64,000 nucleotides of DNA. Source: Nocardia nova NBRC 15556 (GTDB lineage Bacteria; Actinomycetota; Actinomycetes; Mycobacteriales; Mycobacteriaceae). Below, piece by piece: positions 26,857-35,954 of the stretch (within the stretch, counting starts at the first letter, position 1; each line of letters begins with the position of its first letter). The DNA is taken from positions 35,226 to 99,225 of the forward strand of contig NZ_BDBN01000033.1 in NCBI RefSeq assembly GCF_001613005.1, in the 5' to 3' direction. Made by a program: the position numbers and the translations under genes. Under the pieces are notes generated by a model. That model was given only the letters and a program-made list of their open reading frames with translations, did not search any database and was not told the DNA's origin.

Positions 26857-27777
26857 ATGTCCTTCGACTTCGACGATATGCTGGCCAAGATCAAGTCCCG
26901 GCAGTGGGCGCTGGCCGATATCGAGTGGGACGCACCGGGCGCGGAACTGATCGATCCCGAACTGCACGCGAAACTGACGCCGTTCATGGCGGATCTGATG
27001 TGGATCGAGAACGTCGGCGCGCGCGGATTCGCGGCGATGGCGAAGAAGGCCCCGACGCAGACACTGCGGGAGATCTACCGGTACTTCCACGCCGAGGAAC
27101 AGCGCCACGCCAATGCCGAACTGGCCCTGATGCGCCGCTGGGGGATGCTCGACGGCGACGAGATCCCCGAACCGAATATCAACGTCAAGCTGGTCATCGA
27201 CTTCCTCGACAGATACGCCGACGGCATGTCGCTGTCGTTTCTGGGCACGGTGATTCCGATGCTGGAGGTGGCACTCGACGGCGCGCTGATCAAATTCGTC
27301 ACCGACGAGATCGCCGATCCGATCGCCCAGGAGGTGTTCCGCAAGATCAACTCCGACGAATCCCGGCATCTGGCCACCGATTACGCGGTGATGGAACTGC
27401 TCGGGCACTCCACCGCCCGCAAGCTCGCGATCGATCTGGTCGGAGGCTGGGTGAAGCCGTCGCTGATGATCGGCGTGCTCAGCTATGTGCCGCTGCTGAA
27501 CAAGATGCGCGACAACATCGTCGCGATGGGCGTCGACGAGGACAAGCTGTATACCGCGATGCGCCGGTTCAAGGCAGTCGGGGAGCGTACACCCGTGGTG
27601 AACCGGGTGCCGATGTACCGGATCGTCAAGATGCACAGCGACTGGGTGATCAACCGCGACCACCCCTACCACCTGCTGGCCGACACACTGGTGAAGGTGA
27701 CCGCCCGCATCCCCGACCGGGTGCTGCCCGCGCAGCCGACCTGGTCGAAGGAACTGACCTACGAGCCGGTCGCGTGA
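26857..27777 (+). CDS. Ferritin-like diiron protein
   Basis: 306 residues, all helical. Two diiron half-sites are visible: EIYRYFHAEEQRHANAE (about 70-86, EExxH) and INSDESRHLATD (about 165-176, ExxH), with further Glu in IENVGAR and MLEVALDG as likely bridging ligands. This matches the ferritin-like/metal-dependent hydrolase-type proteins found in actinobacterial lipid operons; activity could be oxygenase, desaturase or aldehyde chemistry. Coupled by ATGA overlap to the monooxygenase downstream. Not present in the M. tuberculosis mymA operon as I remember it. Confidence 0.75.
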   Translation: MSFDFDDMLAKIKSRQWALADIEWDAPGAELIDPELHAKLTPFMADLMWIENVGARGFAAMAKKAPTQTLREIYRYFHAEEQRHANAELALMRRWGMLDGDEIPEPNINVKLVIDFLDRYADGMSLSFLGTVIPMLEVALDGALIKFVTDEIADPIAQEVFRKINSDESRHLATDYAVMELLGHSTARKLAIDLVGGWVKPSLMIGVLSYVPLLNKMRDNIVAMGVDEDKLYTAMRRFKAVGERTPVVNRVPMYRIVKMHSDWVINRDHPYHLLADTLVKVTARIPDRVLPAQPTWSKELTYEPVA

Positions 27778-29297
27778 TGAGCGGGAACACCGTGCTGGAC
27801 GTCGCGATCGTCGGAGCCGGATTCGCCGGGATCGGGGCGGCGATCCGGTTGCGGCAGCGCGGAATCACGAATATCGCGATCTTCGAACGGGACCGGCGGG
27901 TCGGCGGTACCTGGCGCGACAACACCTATCCGGGGGCGGCCTGCGATATTCCGTCGCGGCTGTACTCCTACAGTTTCGCGCCGAATCCGGAGTGGTCGCA
28001 GACCTATTCCGGTAGTGCGGAAATCCTCGGCTACATCGATGCGATGGTCGAGAAGTTCGCGCTCGGCGCATCGATTCGCTTCGGGCACAACGTGTCCGGA
28101 TTGGCCTACGACGAGGCGGCGGGAGAATGGGAGATCGCCTTCGACGCCGGTCGCACGCCGGTGCGGGCCCGTTCGGTGGTGCTCGCGTCCGGGCCGCTGG
28201 CCAATGCGAGCCTGCCGGACATCCCGGGTCGCGACAGCTACGAGGGGCATATGATCCACTCCGCCCGTTGGGATCACGACTACGACTTCACCGGTAAGAA
28301 GGTGGCCGTGGTCGGCACCGGCGCCAGCGCGGTGCAGATCGTCCCGGAACTGGTCGAGCGGGCCGGGTCGGTGAAGGTCTTCCAGCGCACGCCCGGCTGG
28401 GTTCTGCCGCGGATCAACCGGCACACCACCGGCCTGACCCGGCAGCTGTACCGGCACCTGCCACTCACCCAGCAGCTCGCCCGGCAGGCCTGGTTCTGGG
28501 GGCACGAATCGGTGGCGCTGGGCGTGGTGTGGAATACCCCGCTGACCAGGATCGTGGAATCGGTGGCACTGGCCCATCTGCACAGTCAGGTCCGCGATCC
28601 GTGGTTGCGGCGGCAACTGACTCCCGATTTCCGGGCCGGATGCAAGCGGCTGCTGATGAGCAGCGACTACTACCCGGCGCTGCAGCGCGACAACTGCACC
28701 CTGGTCACCTGGCCGATCGCGAGGATGTCGCCGGCGGGCATCCGCACCGCCGAGGGGATCGAGCACCGGTTCGACTGCATCGTGTTCGCCACCGGTTTCG
28801 AGGTGTCGAAGGCGGGCGCGCCGATCCCGATCACCGGCCGCGGCGGGCGGGTCCTGGACGACGAATGGCGCAGGGGCGCATACGCGTACAAGAGTGTGAC
28901 CGTCGCGGGTTACCCGAACCTGTTCTTCACCTTCGGGCCCAATTCCGGCCCCGGGCACAATTCGGCGCTGGTGTATATGGAGGCGCAGATCGACTATCTC
29001 GCCGCGGCGATCGGCATGCTGCTCGAGCGGAATCTGCATTCGCTCGAGGTGCGCCGCGACCGCCAGGACCGCTACAACTATCGGCTGCAGCGCCGGCTGC
29101 GGGCGACCACCTGGAATTCCGGGTGCCGCAGCTGGTATCTGACCGAGGACGGCTTCAACGCGACCATGTTCCCGGGCTTCGGCAGCCAGTTCACCGGTCA
29201 GCTCGCCACCCTCGATCCGCACGACTATGTGCTGATCCCCGGGCGGGGCGGCGCCCGCGCGCCTGTCGCCGATCGGGCGGTGACCTCGTTGGGCTAA
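27777..29297 (+). CDS. Flavin monooxygenase, Baeyer-Villiger type (MymA-like)
   Basis: 506-residue FAD/NADPH monooxygenase. FAD motif GAGFAGIGAA near the N-terminus, FERDRRVGGTWRDNTYPG, the BVMO fingerprint in variant form YEGHMIHSARWDHD (Tyr for Phe), NADPH motif GTGASAVQ, and ATGF in the C-terminal half. It would insert oxygen into a ketone or oxidise a heteroatom. ATG overlaps the diiron gene stop. Last gene of the four-gene operon; the MerR gene begins 99 bp later. Confidence 0.9.
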   Translation: MSGNTVLDVAIVGAGFAGIGAAIRLRQRGITNIAIFERDRRVGGTWRDNTYPGAACDIPSRLYSYSFAPNPEWSQTYSGSAEILGYIDAMVEKFALGASIRFGHNVSGLAYDEAAGEWEIAFDAGRTPVRARSVVLASGPLANASLPDIPGRDSYEGHMIHSARWDHDYDFTGKKVAVVGTGASAVQIVPELVERAGSVKVFQRTPGWVLPRINRHTTGLTRQLYRHLPLTQQLARQAWFWGHESVALGVVWNTPLTRIVESVALAHLHSQVRDPWLRRQLTPDFRAGCKRLLMSSDYYPALQRDNCTLVTWPIARMSPAGIRTAEGIEHRFDCIVFATGFEVSKAGAPIPITGRGGRVLDDEWRRGAYAYKSVTVAGYPNLFFTFGPNSGPGHNSALVYMEAQIDYLAAAIGMLLERNLHSLEVRRDRQDRYNYRLQRRLRATTWNSGCRSWYLTEDGFNATMFPGFGSQFTGQLATLDPHDYVLIPGRGGARAPVADRAVTSLG

Positions 29298-29396
29298 TGT
29301 CGACACGATGCGTCGCGCCCGAGCTGCTCACACGGGCCGGAGGCGGGTGCGACGCGGGTCGGCGTCCGGCACGAGGAAAGGGTGGGCGAGAACGGG

Positions 29397-30155
29397 ATGG
29401 CGGAGTACCGCATCGATGAACTCGCCCGCGCCGCAGGCACAACCAGCCGCAATGTGCGCGCCTACCAGGAACGCGGCCTGCTGCCGCCGCCGGTGCGCCG
29501 GATCGGGCGCGCGCTGATCTACGACGACTCCCACCTGGAGCGATTGAAGATCATCGACGTGCTGTTGCAGCGGGGGTTCACCACCGCCCATATCGCCGAT
29601 TTCATCACCGGCTGGGAAACGGGTAAGGACCTCACCGAGATCCTGGGGCTGCAGCACGCGGTCACCGCCGCGTGGGGGCAGCAGGACGAGACGCTGCGGG
29701 TACCGCGCGAATTGATCGACACCTTCCTCGGCGAGGAGGCGGCCGATCCGGAGATCCTGGAACGTCTCGCCGAACTCGGGCTCGCCCGGATCGGCACGGA
29801 GACAATCGAATTCACCGATCCCCAGCTGCTGGAGAATTTCGCCGAACTGCACGGCTACGGGTTCCGGCTGGGCCGGCTGGCCGATCTGCAGGCAGCCGTC
29901 AGCGGCCGCCTCGACGAGATCGCCCACGACATGATGTCGGTCGCCAAGCAACAGATCGTCGATGCCCACGGCCCCGGCTGGCTGCCCGACACCGACGACG
30001 AAATCGCCGAAACCGCGAAGATGCTCAACCATTTACGCGGTCTCGCCGTCACCGCGGTGAACAACACCCTGGCACGGTCGCTGGATCGTGTGCTGCGCGA
30101 GGAGCTGGGCGACTATCTCGCCGAGGCCGTGGACCGGCGCGCCAAGGAACACTGA
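29397..30155 (+). CDS. MerR-family transcriptional regulator
   Basis: 252 residues. N-terminal MerR winged helix: YRIDELARAAGTTSRNVRAYQERGLLPPP followed in register by IGRALIYDDSHLERL. No Cys-based metal site is seen; the long C-terminal region (about 95-252) is helical and may bind an organic ligand. Start ATG 29397; an in-frame GTG at 29382 would place its AGGAAAG too close. Same strand as the monooxygenase operon and probably its activator or autoregulated; convergent with the TetR gene at 30173. Confidence 0.87.
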   Translation: MAEYRIDELARAAGTTSRNVRAYQERGLLPPPVRRIGRALIYDDSHLERLKIIDVLLQRGFTTAHIADFITGWETGKDLTEILGLQHAVTAAWGQQDETLRVPRELIDTFLGEEAADPEILERLAELGLARIGTETIEFTDPQLLENFAELHGYGFRLGRLADLQAAVSGRLDEIAHDMMSVAKQQIVDAHGPGWLPDTDDEIAETAKMLNHLRGLAVTAVNNTLARSLDRVLREELGDYLAEAVDRRAKEH

Positions 30156-30172
30156 GCCACGGCGGCGTGAAG

Positions 30173-30892
30173 TCACCGGCCGGGACCACCCGTCGGCGCC
30201 ACCGCAGCGGCGCCGTGCCGAAGCTCCAGCCGCCGTTCCAGTCCCTCGATGATCAGCGCGAGAACGAATTCGAACTGCTCACCGGCGCGGCCGTCGCTCT
30301 CGCGCGCGGTCGCGACGGCGCGCAGGAGCGGGAATCCGGACTCGTTTCCCAGCGTGCGCCGCACCGCGGCCGCTTGCGGATCGGCCGGCCCGCCGGTGGC
30401 GTCGAGCGCCTCGCGTGCGGCCGAATAGGCCATCGCGGCAACAAGTTTCAGCGTGCGCCCGGCTTCGTTCGCATCGAGTCCGGCGCCGACCAACGCGGCC
30501 ATGATCCGTTCGACCAGTTGCAGTGCCGACAGCCCCGCCTTCCCGTCGAACCGGACGTAGGCGATGAGCGCCCCCACCTGCACCAGAGCATCGACCACCG
30601 CGTAGCCGAACGATCGCAGCAGCTCACGCCAGTCCGCTCGCTCGGGCAGGTCGACCCGGCGGAAACCGGTGTCGAACGCGTCGAACGCGACCAGTTCGAG
30701 CAGGCCCTGGCGGTCGCTGACGTGATAGTTGAGCGATTTGCGATGCACGCCCAGGGCGTCGGCCACCGCCTGCATGGTCAGATTCTCCGGCTCCAGATCG
30801 CGCGCGGCGGCGAGGATGAGATGACGGTTCAGCCGGGGCGGGCGTCCGCGAGCACGGGCGGGGGCGGCCACGGCATCATCGGTCTCTGCCAT
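30173..30892 (-). CDS. TetR-family regulator
   Basis: 239 residues with an N-terminal HTH (LILAAARDLEPENLTMQAVADALGVHRKSLNYHV, written here in two parts: LILAAARDL and MQAVADALGVHRKSLNYHV, about 26-58). The C-terminal domain resembles TetR_C_1 (tetracycline-repressor-like) in its LVERIMAALVGAGLD segment. The start MAETDDAV is at 30892. It is divergent from a second TetR gene across 200 bp, in which no clear operator was found. Targets unknown. Confidence 0.85.
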   Translation of the reverse strand: MAETDDAVAAPARARGRPPRLNRHLILAAARDLEPENLTMQAVADALGVHRKSLNYHVSDRQGLLELVAFDAFDTGFRRVDLPERADWRELLRSFGYAVVDALVQVGALIAYVRFDGKAGLSALQLVERIMAALVGAGLDANEAGRTLKLVAAMAYSAAREALDATGGPADPQAAAVRRTLGNESGFPLLRAVATARESDGRAGEQFEFVLALIIEGLERRLELRHGAAAVAPTGGPGR

Positions 30893-31092
30893 GGGGTCTC
30901 GCTGTTCCTCGGGAAGCGACGGTCGGCACGACGCGTCGCACAACGCTGGGCGACCGCGCCGCGATATCGAGCGTAGCCGCTTTTTCCCGCCCGGAGAAAA
31001 TAATTTGGGAACTTTCCCGGGTCTCGGCGGAACCGTCCGCCGGGCTAGGATCGACGATCGGTCCTCGGGCGAAGACCAGGTAGGAGTGTGTG

Positions 31093-31746
31093 ATGGCGTC
31101 GAAGGCTGCCGGGCAGCGTCGCCGGCCCACCCAGGAGCGCGCCAAGGCGACCCGGGAGCAGATCCTCGACACCGCCGCCCGGCTGTTCGGTGAGCGTGGG
31201 ATCGCCAACACCTCGACCAACCGGATCGCCGCCGAGGCGGGGATGAGTATCGGCACGGTGTACCGCTACTTCTCCGACCGCACCGTCATCGTCGAGGAAC
31301 TGCTCGCGCGGCTGCTCGAGAACATCGAAAAGCGCGCCACCGACAGCATTTTCGACCGCTCGGACGCCACCATGCACGAGCTGACCGCCCGCCTGCTGAA
31401 CTCGATCGCCGAGGAACTGGTGGCCAATGCGCTCCTGGTCCGGGCACTCGTCGCCGGGGTGCAGTTCTACAGCAGCGGCATCCCGGAGTTCGAGCCGCGG
31501 CTGCGGCTGCTGATCAAGGTGCTGCTGATCCAGGTACTCGGCCCCGGGGACGATCACGAATACGACGTGATGACCTTCGTCATCATCAATACGGGCTTCT
31601 CCGCGGTGCTGCGGGCCTCGGCCATCGAATTCGACGAGCGGCAACGCCGCGAGGCCATCGATATGACGGCGCACATGATCGGCGACTGGATCGAAGCCGA
31701 GGCCGCGCGGCGCAGCGGCGAGGCGCGCGTGCCGCGCCTCAGATGA
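31093..31746 (+). CDS. TetR-family regulator
   Basis: 217 residues. HTH: ILDTAARLFGERGIANTSTN then RIAAEAGMSIGTVYRYFSDR (about 25-65). Start ATG 31093, with GTG 31090 in frame immediately before and TAGGAG upstream. It is convergent with, and overlaps by 8 nt, the cholesterol-oxidase-like gene. It is flanked by two other TetR genes (30173, 33627); which of them controls the oxidase cannot be told from sequence. Confidence 0.86.
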   Translation: MASKAAGQRRRPTQERAKATREQILDTAARLFGERGIANTSTNRIAAEAGMSIGTVYRYFSDRTVIVEELLARLLENIEKRATDSIFDRSDATMHELTARLLNSIAEELVANALLVRALVAGVQFYSSGIPEFEPRLRLLIKVLLIQVLGPGDDHEYDVMTFVIINTGFSAVLRASAIEFDERQRREAIDMTAHMIGDWIEAEAARRSGEARVPRLR

Positions 31747-33337
31747 CGGTGCCGATATCGGTGGCGACGATCCGGTCGAGGGCGCGTTCGGCGACCGCGG
31801 CGATGGTCATCGACGGATTGCAGGCCGCGGTACTGCCGGGAATCAATGCGCCGTCGAGGACGTAGAGACCGCGCGTGCCGTGGACCCGGCCCTCCAGATC
31901 GCACACCGTGCCCATCGGCGCGCCGCCCAGCGGATGCCAGGTGCTCGGGGCCGCGGCATTGGTGTCGAGCACCGTACTGCCGGGTCCGGCGATGGCATGG
32001 ACACGAGCGGCGATGCGCTGCTGCAGTGCGGCGTCGGCATCGGCGGGCCAGTACAGTTTCGCGTCGTCGGTGGCCGCGTCGTAGGCGAGATGTCCACGGC
32101 CGTCGGTGATTCCGAATCCGACCAGCATGGTCGAATGCGCGTCGACGCCGGTCGGCGGAATCGACGCCTGGATCACGGTGTTGGCGATGGCCGGGTCGTC
32201 CCACTCCTTGCTGCCGTAGACCACCGGCCCGCCCTGGGCGGTGCCGAAATCGTCGGTCGCGCTGGTCCAGGTGAAGATCCGGTCGCCGTTGTTGCCCCAC
32301 TGGCCCCCGAGGCCGTCGGGCAGATCCGGGATCTGTCCCTTCGCGGCGGCCCGCAGCAGCAGCTTGGTGGTGTTGATACTGCCCGCGGCCATGATCAGCG
32401 CCTGCGCAGTGAGGACGAGTTGTTCGACGACCCGTCCGGCGGTATCGATCCGGTCGACGCTGATCTGCCAGCGGCCGCCGGGCGTTCTCGCCACATCGGT
32501 GACCTCGTGCTGGGTTCGCACGGTGGCGCGGCCCGTGGCCTCGGCGCGCGCCAGATAGGTGACATCGACGGAGTGTTTGCCGCCGTTGTTCACCCCGAGC
32601 GCGCAGTCGCCGTTGATGTAGGACGGTTTCATCTCGCCGCGCACCTCGCGCAGCGCGAAGCTCCAATCGATCGGCATGGGGATCTTCGACAGCTCGTAGC
32701 CGGCTGCGCCGACGTTGCGCGCGAACGCCCGGGAGGGCAGATAGGTGGGGCTGTCGATCAATTCGTCGGGCGCGACATCGGCGCCCAGCATCCGCGCCAC
32801 CCGCGGATAGTGCTCACGCGCCATCAGCGCGTAGTCGAGTTCGGCGGGGAAGACCGCGGCGAAGGTCGCCTCGGTGGGCTGCAAAGTCATGCCCTGGTAC
32901 ACCAGGGAGCCGCCGCCGACGCCCGCGGCGCAGACCGCGGTCATGTTCTCCCCGACGACGGCCTCCAGCAGGCCGGTGTACGGCTCGACCGCCACCGGCA
33001 CGCCCAGCACCTGCGGCGCGGACCGGTACCAGAGCATGCGCTTGTCCGGGCGCGACGGATGCGGGAAGGTGTCGGCATCGGGGCCGGTGCGCCAGCGCAT
33101 CCCGCGTTCGAGGACCAGGACGTCGACGCCGGCCTCGGCCAGCCGCAGCGCGCTGACGCCGCCGCCGAATCCGGAACCGATGATGACGACGCGATGATCT
33201 TCCCTGGTCAGTGGGACGGACGTGCGCCGTCTCCCGGTGGTCATCCAGGGCTGGGCGCTCGCGGTGGCCGCAGTGGCCAGAGTCAGACCGGCGGTGGTGG
33301 CGCCGAGCAGAAAGGAGCGTCGCTTCATCGGGGGCAT
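31739..33337 (-). CDS. Class I cholesterol-oxidase-like GMC oxidoreductase, Tat-exported
   Basis: 532-residue GMC flavoprotein. A twin-arginine signal (KRRSFLLGATTAGLTLATAA, residues 5-24) with AxA site indicates folded export. FAD motif VIIGSGFGGGVSAL, then GVGGGSLVYQGM, YDAATDDAKLYW, WHPLGG (His468, equivalent to ChoA His447) and CNPSMTIAA (Asn507, ChoA Asn485) closely follow Streptomyces cholesterol oxidase. The isomerisation base Glu361 has no counterpart: residues about 386-412 contain no Glu. Hence 3-beta-hydroxysteroid oxidation without delta5-delta4 isomerisation, or another alcohol, is possible. Start ATG 33337 has GGAGAG 4-9 nt upstream. Confidence 0.88.
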   Translation of the reverse strand: MPPMKRRSFLLGATTAGLTLATAATASAQPWMTTGRRRTSVPLTREDHRVVIIGSGFGGGVSALRLAEAGVDVLVLERGMRWRTGPDADTFPHPSRPDKRMLWYRSAPQVLGVPVAVEPYTGLLEAVVGENMTAVCAAGVGGGSLVYQGMTLQPTEATFAAVFPAELDYALMAREHYPRVARMLGADVAPDELIDSPTYLPSRAFARNVGAAGYELSKIPMPIDWSFALREVRGEMKPSYINGDCALGVNNGGKHSVDVTYLARAEATGRATVRTQHEVTDVARTPGGRWQISVDRIDTAGRVVEQLVLTAQALIMAAGSINTTKLLLRAAAKGQIPDLPDGLGGQWGNNGDRIFTWTSATDDFGTAQGGPVVYGSKEWDDPAIANTVIQASIPPTGVDAHSTMLVGFGITDGRGHLAYDAATDDAKLYWPADADAALQQRIAARVHAIAGPGSTVLDTNAAAPSTWHPLGGAPMGTVCDLEGRVHGTRGLYVLDGALIPGSTAACNPSMTIAAVAERALDRIVATDIGTVI

Positions 33338-33434
33338 GCACTCTCCATCAAGACCTACAGGTACGTAATATCGGTCGCGAGGTTCGCTCCGGACGCGAAA
33401 GCGGGGTGCGTGCCGGACCGGTGCGACCGAATCC

Positions 33435-33456
33435 AACCGGACAATTGTCTCCGGTT
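33435..33456. promoter_or_regulatory. Palindrome in oxidase/TetR divergent promoter
   Basis: Arms AACCGGA and TCCGGTT surround a core that itself holds GACAATTGTC, a perfect 10-bp palindrome offset from the centre. It lies about 100 bp upstream of the oxidase start. Candidate operator. Confidence 0.4.
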
Positions 33457-33490
33457 GCTAGCGCAGTCTGTACGACCCGGCCGGTCTCGT

Positions 33491-33512
33491 CAACTGCAAC
33501 TTGTTTCAGTTG
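33491..33512. promoter_or_regulatory. KstR-like palindrome
   Basis: Near-perfect 22-bp inverted repeat, 9 of 11 positions symmetric, with core TGCAACTTGTTTCA. The core fits the published KstR consensus TNNAACNNGTTNNA of mycobacterial cholesterol genes. It lies between the divergent cholesterol-oxidase-like gene and a TetR gene, so it may be a true KstR site or the operator of the adjacent TetR. Confidence 0.55.
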
Positions 33513-33626
33513 AGGTCGCGAGACTCCGCGATCGCGAAATCCGTACGCGCCGAACGACACCGGGCTCCGGCGTCGCCGTCGGTCCGCGATGCCGGGTCGC
33601 GGCACGCGTGCGGTAACGTCGGACAG

Positions 33627-34196
33627 ATGACCGCGTCACCCCGGGCCAATCGAGGGCCGAAGGCAGCTGCGGCGAACCGACGGGCATTGGTTCGCGCGGC
33701 GCGGGAGGTGTTCGCCGAGAACGGTTTCGACGCTCCGATGAACTCGATCGCCCGCGCGGCGGGAGTGGGCCCGGGCGTGCTGTACCGGCATTTCCCGACC
33801 CGCGAATCGATGATCCTGGCGGTGTTCGACGACAACATCGTCGAGATCGAGGAGGTGGCCGATCGGCCGGGGACCACGGCGGTGGATCTGCTGGATTTCA
33901 TCGTCGACCAGATCGCGGTCTCGGCCGGCTTCATCGCCACCATCGACCCCACCGGCTTCGACGATCCCCGGCTGTTCGAGGTGTCGCGCCGGCTCGTCGA
34001 CCTGATCGGCGCCAAATTGGCCGATGCCGATTCGCGCGGTTCGCTACGACCGGAACTCACCGCCGAAGACGTCGTGACGGCTCTGGCCATGCTGGCGGCC
34101 GTGCTGATCAAAACCGAACTTCCGGCGCGCCGGGCCACCGCGCGGCACGCTTGGCGCCTGCTGATGCGCGGGCTCAGCCGCGAATCCGGCGACTGA
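33627..34196 (+). CDS. TetR-family regulator
   Basis: 189 residues. HTH: LVRAAREVFAENGFDAPMNS followed by IARAAGVGPGVLYRHFPTRE (about 20-60). The start MTASPRANRGP (33627) was chosen because the in-frame 5' extension contains the KstR-like palindrome; no ribosome site is visible, so the transcript may be leaderless. Divergent from the cholesterol-oxidase-like gene and a likely local repressor of it. Convergent with the P450 gene (11-bp gap). Confidence 0.85.
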   Translation: MTASPRANRGPKAAAANRRALVRAAREVFAENGFDAPMNSIARAAGVGPGVLYRHFPTRESMILAVFDDNIVEIEEVADRPGTTAVDLLDFIVDQIAVSAGFIATIDPTGFDDPRLFEVSRRLVDLIGAKLADADSRGSLRPELTAEDVVTALAMLAAVLIKTELPARRATARHAWRLLMRGLSRESGD

Positions 34197-34207
34197 GGTG
34201 CGTCTGG

Positions 34208-35479
34208 TCAGCGCAGGCTGAGCGGCAGGCGCTTGATGCCGTGCACGAAATCGCTGTGCACGTAGTCCGGTTCGCCGACGTCGAAATCCGGCAGCCGGGT
34301 CAGCAGTTCCCGGAACAGATGCCGCAGTTCCATTTTCGCGAGTTGCCTGCCCAGGCAGAAGTGCGGGCCGGGACCGCCGAACCCCACATGCGGATTGGGG
34401 GAGCGGGAGAGGTCGAATGCGTGCGGGTGGTCGAAAACGGCGGCATCGCGATTGGCGGAACAGTAGAACAACACCAGCTTCTCACCTGCCGCGACCGGTG
34501 TCCCGGCAACCTCGGTATCGACGGTCGCGTGGCGCGCGAAATGCATCACCGGCGTCGCCCAGCGCACGAATTCCTCGACCGCGCCGTCGATGCGCTCGTC
34601 GAAATCCGCCAGTAACCAGGCCCGCTGCGTGGGATGTGCGGCCAGCGCGGCGAGGGCATGCGAACTCGCCTGTTTGGTGGTGTCGTTCCCGGCAGAGCCG
34701 AGCAGCACCGTGAACGCGCCGATCTCCTCGTCGCTGAGGCGGTGCCCGTCGACCTCGGCGGCGACGATCCCGGACATCAGATCCTCCCGCGGCCGCTCGC
34801 GCCGGCGCCGCGCGAGATCGATGCCCGCCCCGGTGAGCACCGCCAGCTGCCTCATCAGGTGCGGGGCGCGTTCGGCCAGGCTCGCGTATTCCTCGTCGGT
34901 CGTGCTGAACAGGCTTTCGACGGCGAAGGCCACCGGTTCCCGGTCTGCCGGGTCCAGTCCGATCATGTCGGAGATGGTGCGCATCGGCAGCCTCTTGGCG
35001 TAGGTTGCGGCGAAGTCGACGGTGCCGTCGGCCCGCAGGTCGGCGAGGAGTTCGTCGACCACGACGGCCGCGTTGGCGCGGATCTGAGATTCGATGCGGC
35101 GCACCTGTTTCGGGGTGAACGCCGAGCTGATCAGTTTGCGGTATCGCGTGTGTTCGGGTGGATCCATCGTCAGGAAGAACGAGATGGCGCGTTGCATCTC
35201 GGCCGGCATCGGATCCATGCTGATGCCCATCCGGGAACAGAAGATCTCCGGATGGCGGCTGATCTGCTGGATATCGGCATGGCGGGTGACGGCCCAGTAG
35301 CCGCGCTCCTCGTGCGGGAAGATCGACTCGACGGGCGGATGCCAGCTCAGGCCCGGTTCCGATCGCAACGTCGCGAAGGTCCGGTCACGGGTGCGGAAGT
35401 TGTTGCGCCAGAACGTGGAATCGGAGATATCGAGCTCGTGGAAGCTGCGCCGGGACGCGCCCGGTCGATCGGCGGACAT
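34208..35479 (-). CDS. Cytochrome P450 (CYP124/125/142-like)
   Basis: 423-residue soluble P450. I-helix GSAGNDTT, K-helix EEFVRW (ExxR intact), heme loop FGGPGPHFCLGRQLA with the Cys ligand near residue 375. RYRKLISSAFTPKQV and the overall spacing recall the actinobacterial sterol / methyl-branched-lipid hydroxylases. Third gene of a minus-strand run behind the mycofactocin-type SDR and a small protein (gaps 19 and 15 bp). A natural partner would be a 3Fe-4S ferredoxin such as the one at 4066. Substrate inferred only as lipid or terpenoid. Confidence 0.9.
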   Translation of the reverse strand: MSADRPGASRRSFHELDISDSTFWRNNFRTRDRTFATLRSEPGLSWHPPVESIFPHEERGYWAVTRHADIQQISRHPEIFCSRMGISMDPMPAEMQRAISFFLTMDPPEHTRYRKLISSAFTPKQVRRIESQIRANAAVVVDELLADLRADGTVDFAATYAKRLPMRTISDMIGLDPADREPVAFAVESLFSTTDEEYASLAERAPHLMRQLAVLTGAGIDLARRRRERPREDLMSGIVAAEVDGHRLSDEEIGAFTVLLGSAGNDTTKQASSHALAALAAHPTQRAWLLADFDERIDGAVEEFVRWATPVMHFARHATVDTEVAGTPVAAGEKLVLFYCSANRDAAVFDHPHAFDLSRSPNPHVGFGGPGPHFCLGRQLAKMELRHLFRELLTRLPDFDVGEPDYVHSDFVHGIKRLPLSLR

Positions 35480-35494
35480 CGGGGACGCCGGTTG

Positions 35495-35935
35495 TCAGGC
35501 GGCCAGGTCGGACGATTCGAACGGTGCGAAGAAGGCACCCATCCCGCCGGCGGCCAGGACGTCGCCCAGCGCGATGAAATCGTAGCTGCCACCGGACTTT
35601 CCGGCGACCGCGCGCACCTCGGCCAGGATGTCGCCGGTGTCGTGGCGCAACAGCCGATGCCGGGCCCGGGCCAGATCGTGGGCCGGCACCTGCGCTTCGG
35701 CGTGGGCCAGCATCAGATGCAGGCACAGCTGCTGGGCCGGGGTCGCCGGACCGGGCGGGCGGCCCGAGGACAGATCGTCCGCCAACTGGTCGAACGTCTG
35801 GGCCAGATAGAACAGGAAGACCGGGCGCGGGCTGTGCAGCAGGACGGCGCGCACCTCGTCGCCGAGCAGGTGCGCCGCGGTGCACAGCGCCGCGGCGAGC
35901 CGCGGGGTCGGTACGGTGCTGTCGAAGTCGCTCAT
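35495..35935 (-). CDS. Hypothetical protein in P450 operon
   Basis: 146-residue soluble, helix-rich protein: LAAALCTAAHLLGDEVRAV, FYLAQTFDQLADDL and a C-terminal SYDFIALGDVLAAGGMGAFF. No catalytic or metal motif recognised. The start MSDFDST (35935) has a GGGAGAG ribosome site; an in-frame GTG at 35953 is less likely. It sits between a mycofactocin-type SDR and a P450 with short gaps, so a role in the same pathway is likely. Confidence 0.7.
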   Translation of the reverse strand: MSDFDSTVPTPRLAAALCTAAHLLGDEVRAVLLHSPRPVFLFYLAQTFDQLADDLSSGRPPGPATPAQQLCLHLMLAHAEAQVPAHDLARARHRLLRHDTGDILAEVRAVAGKSGGSYDFIALGDVLAAGGMGAFFAPFESSDLAA

Positions 35936-35954
35936 CTGTTCTCTCCCAACCACT

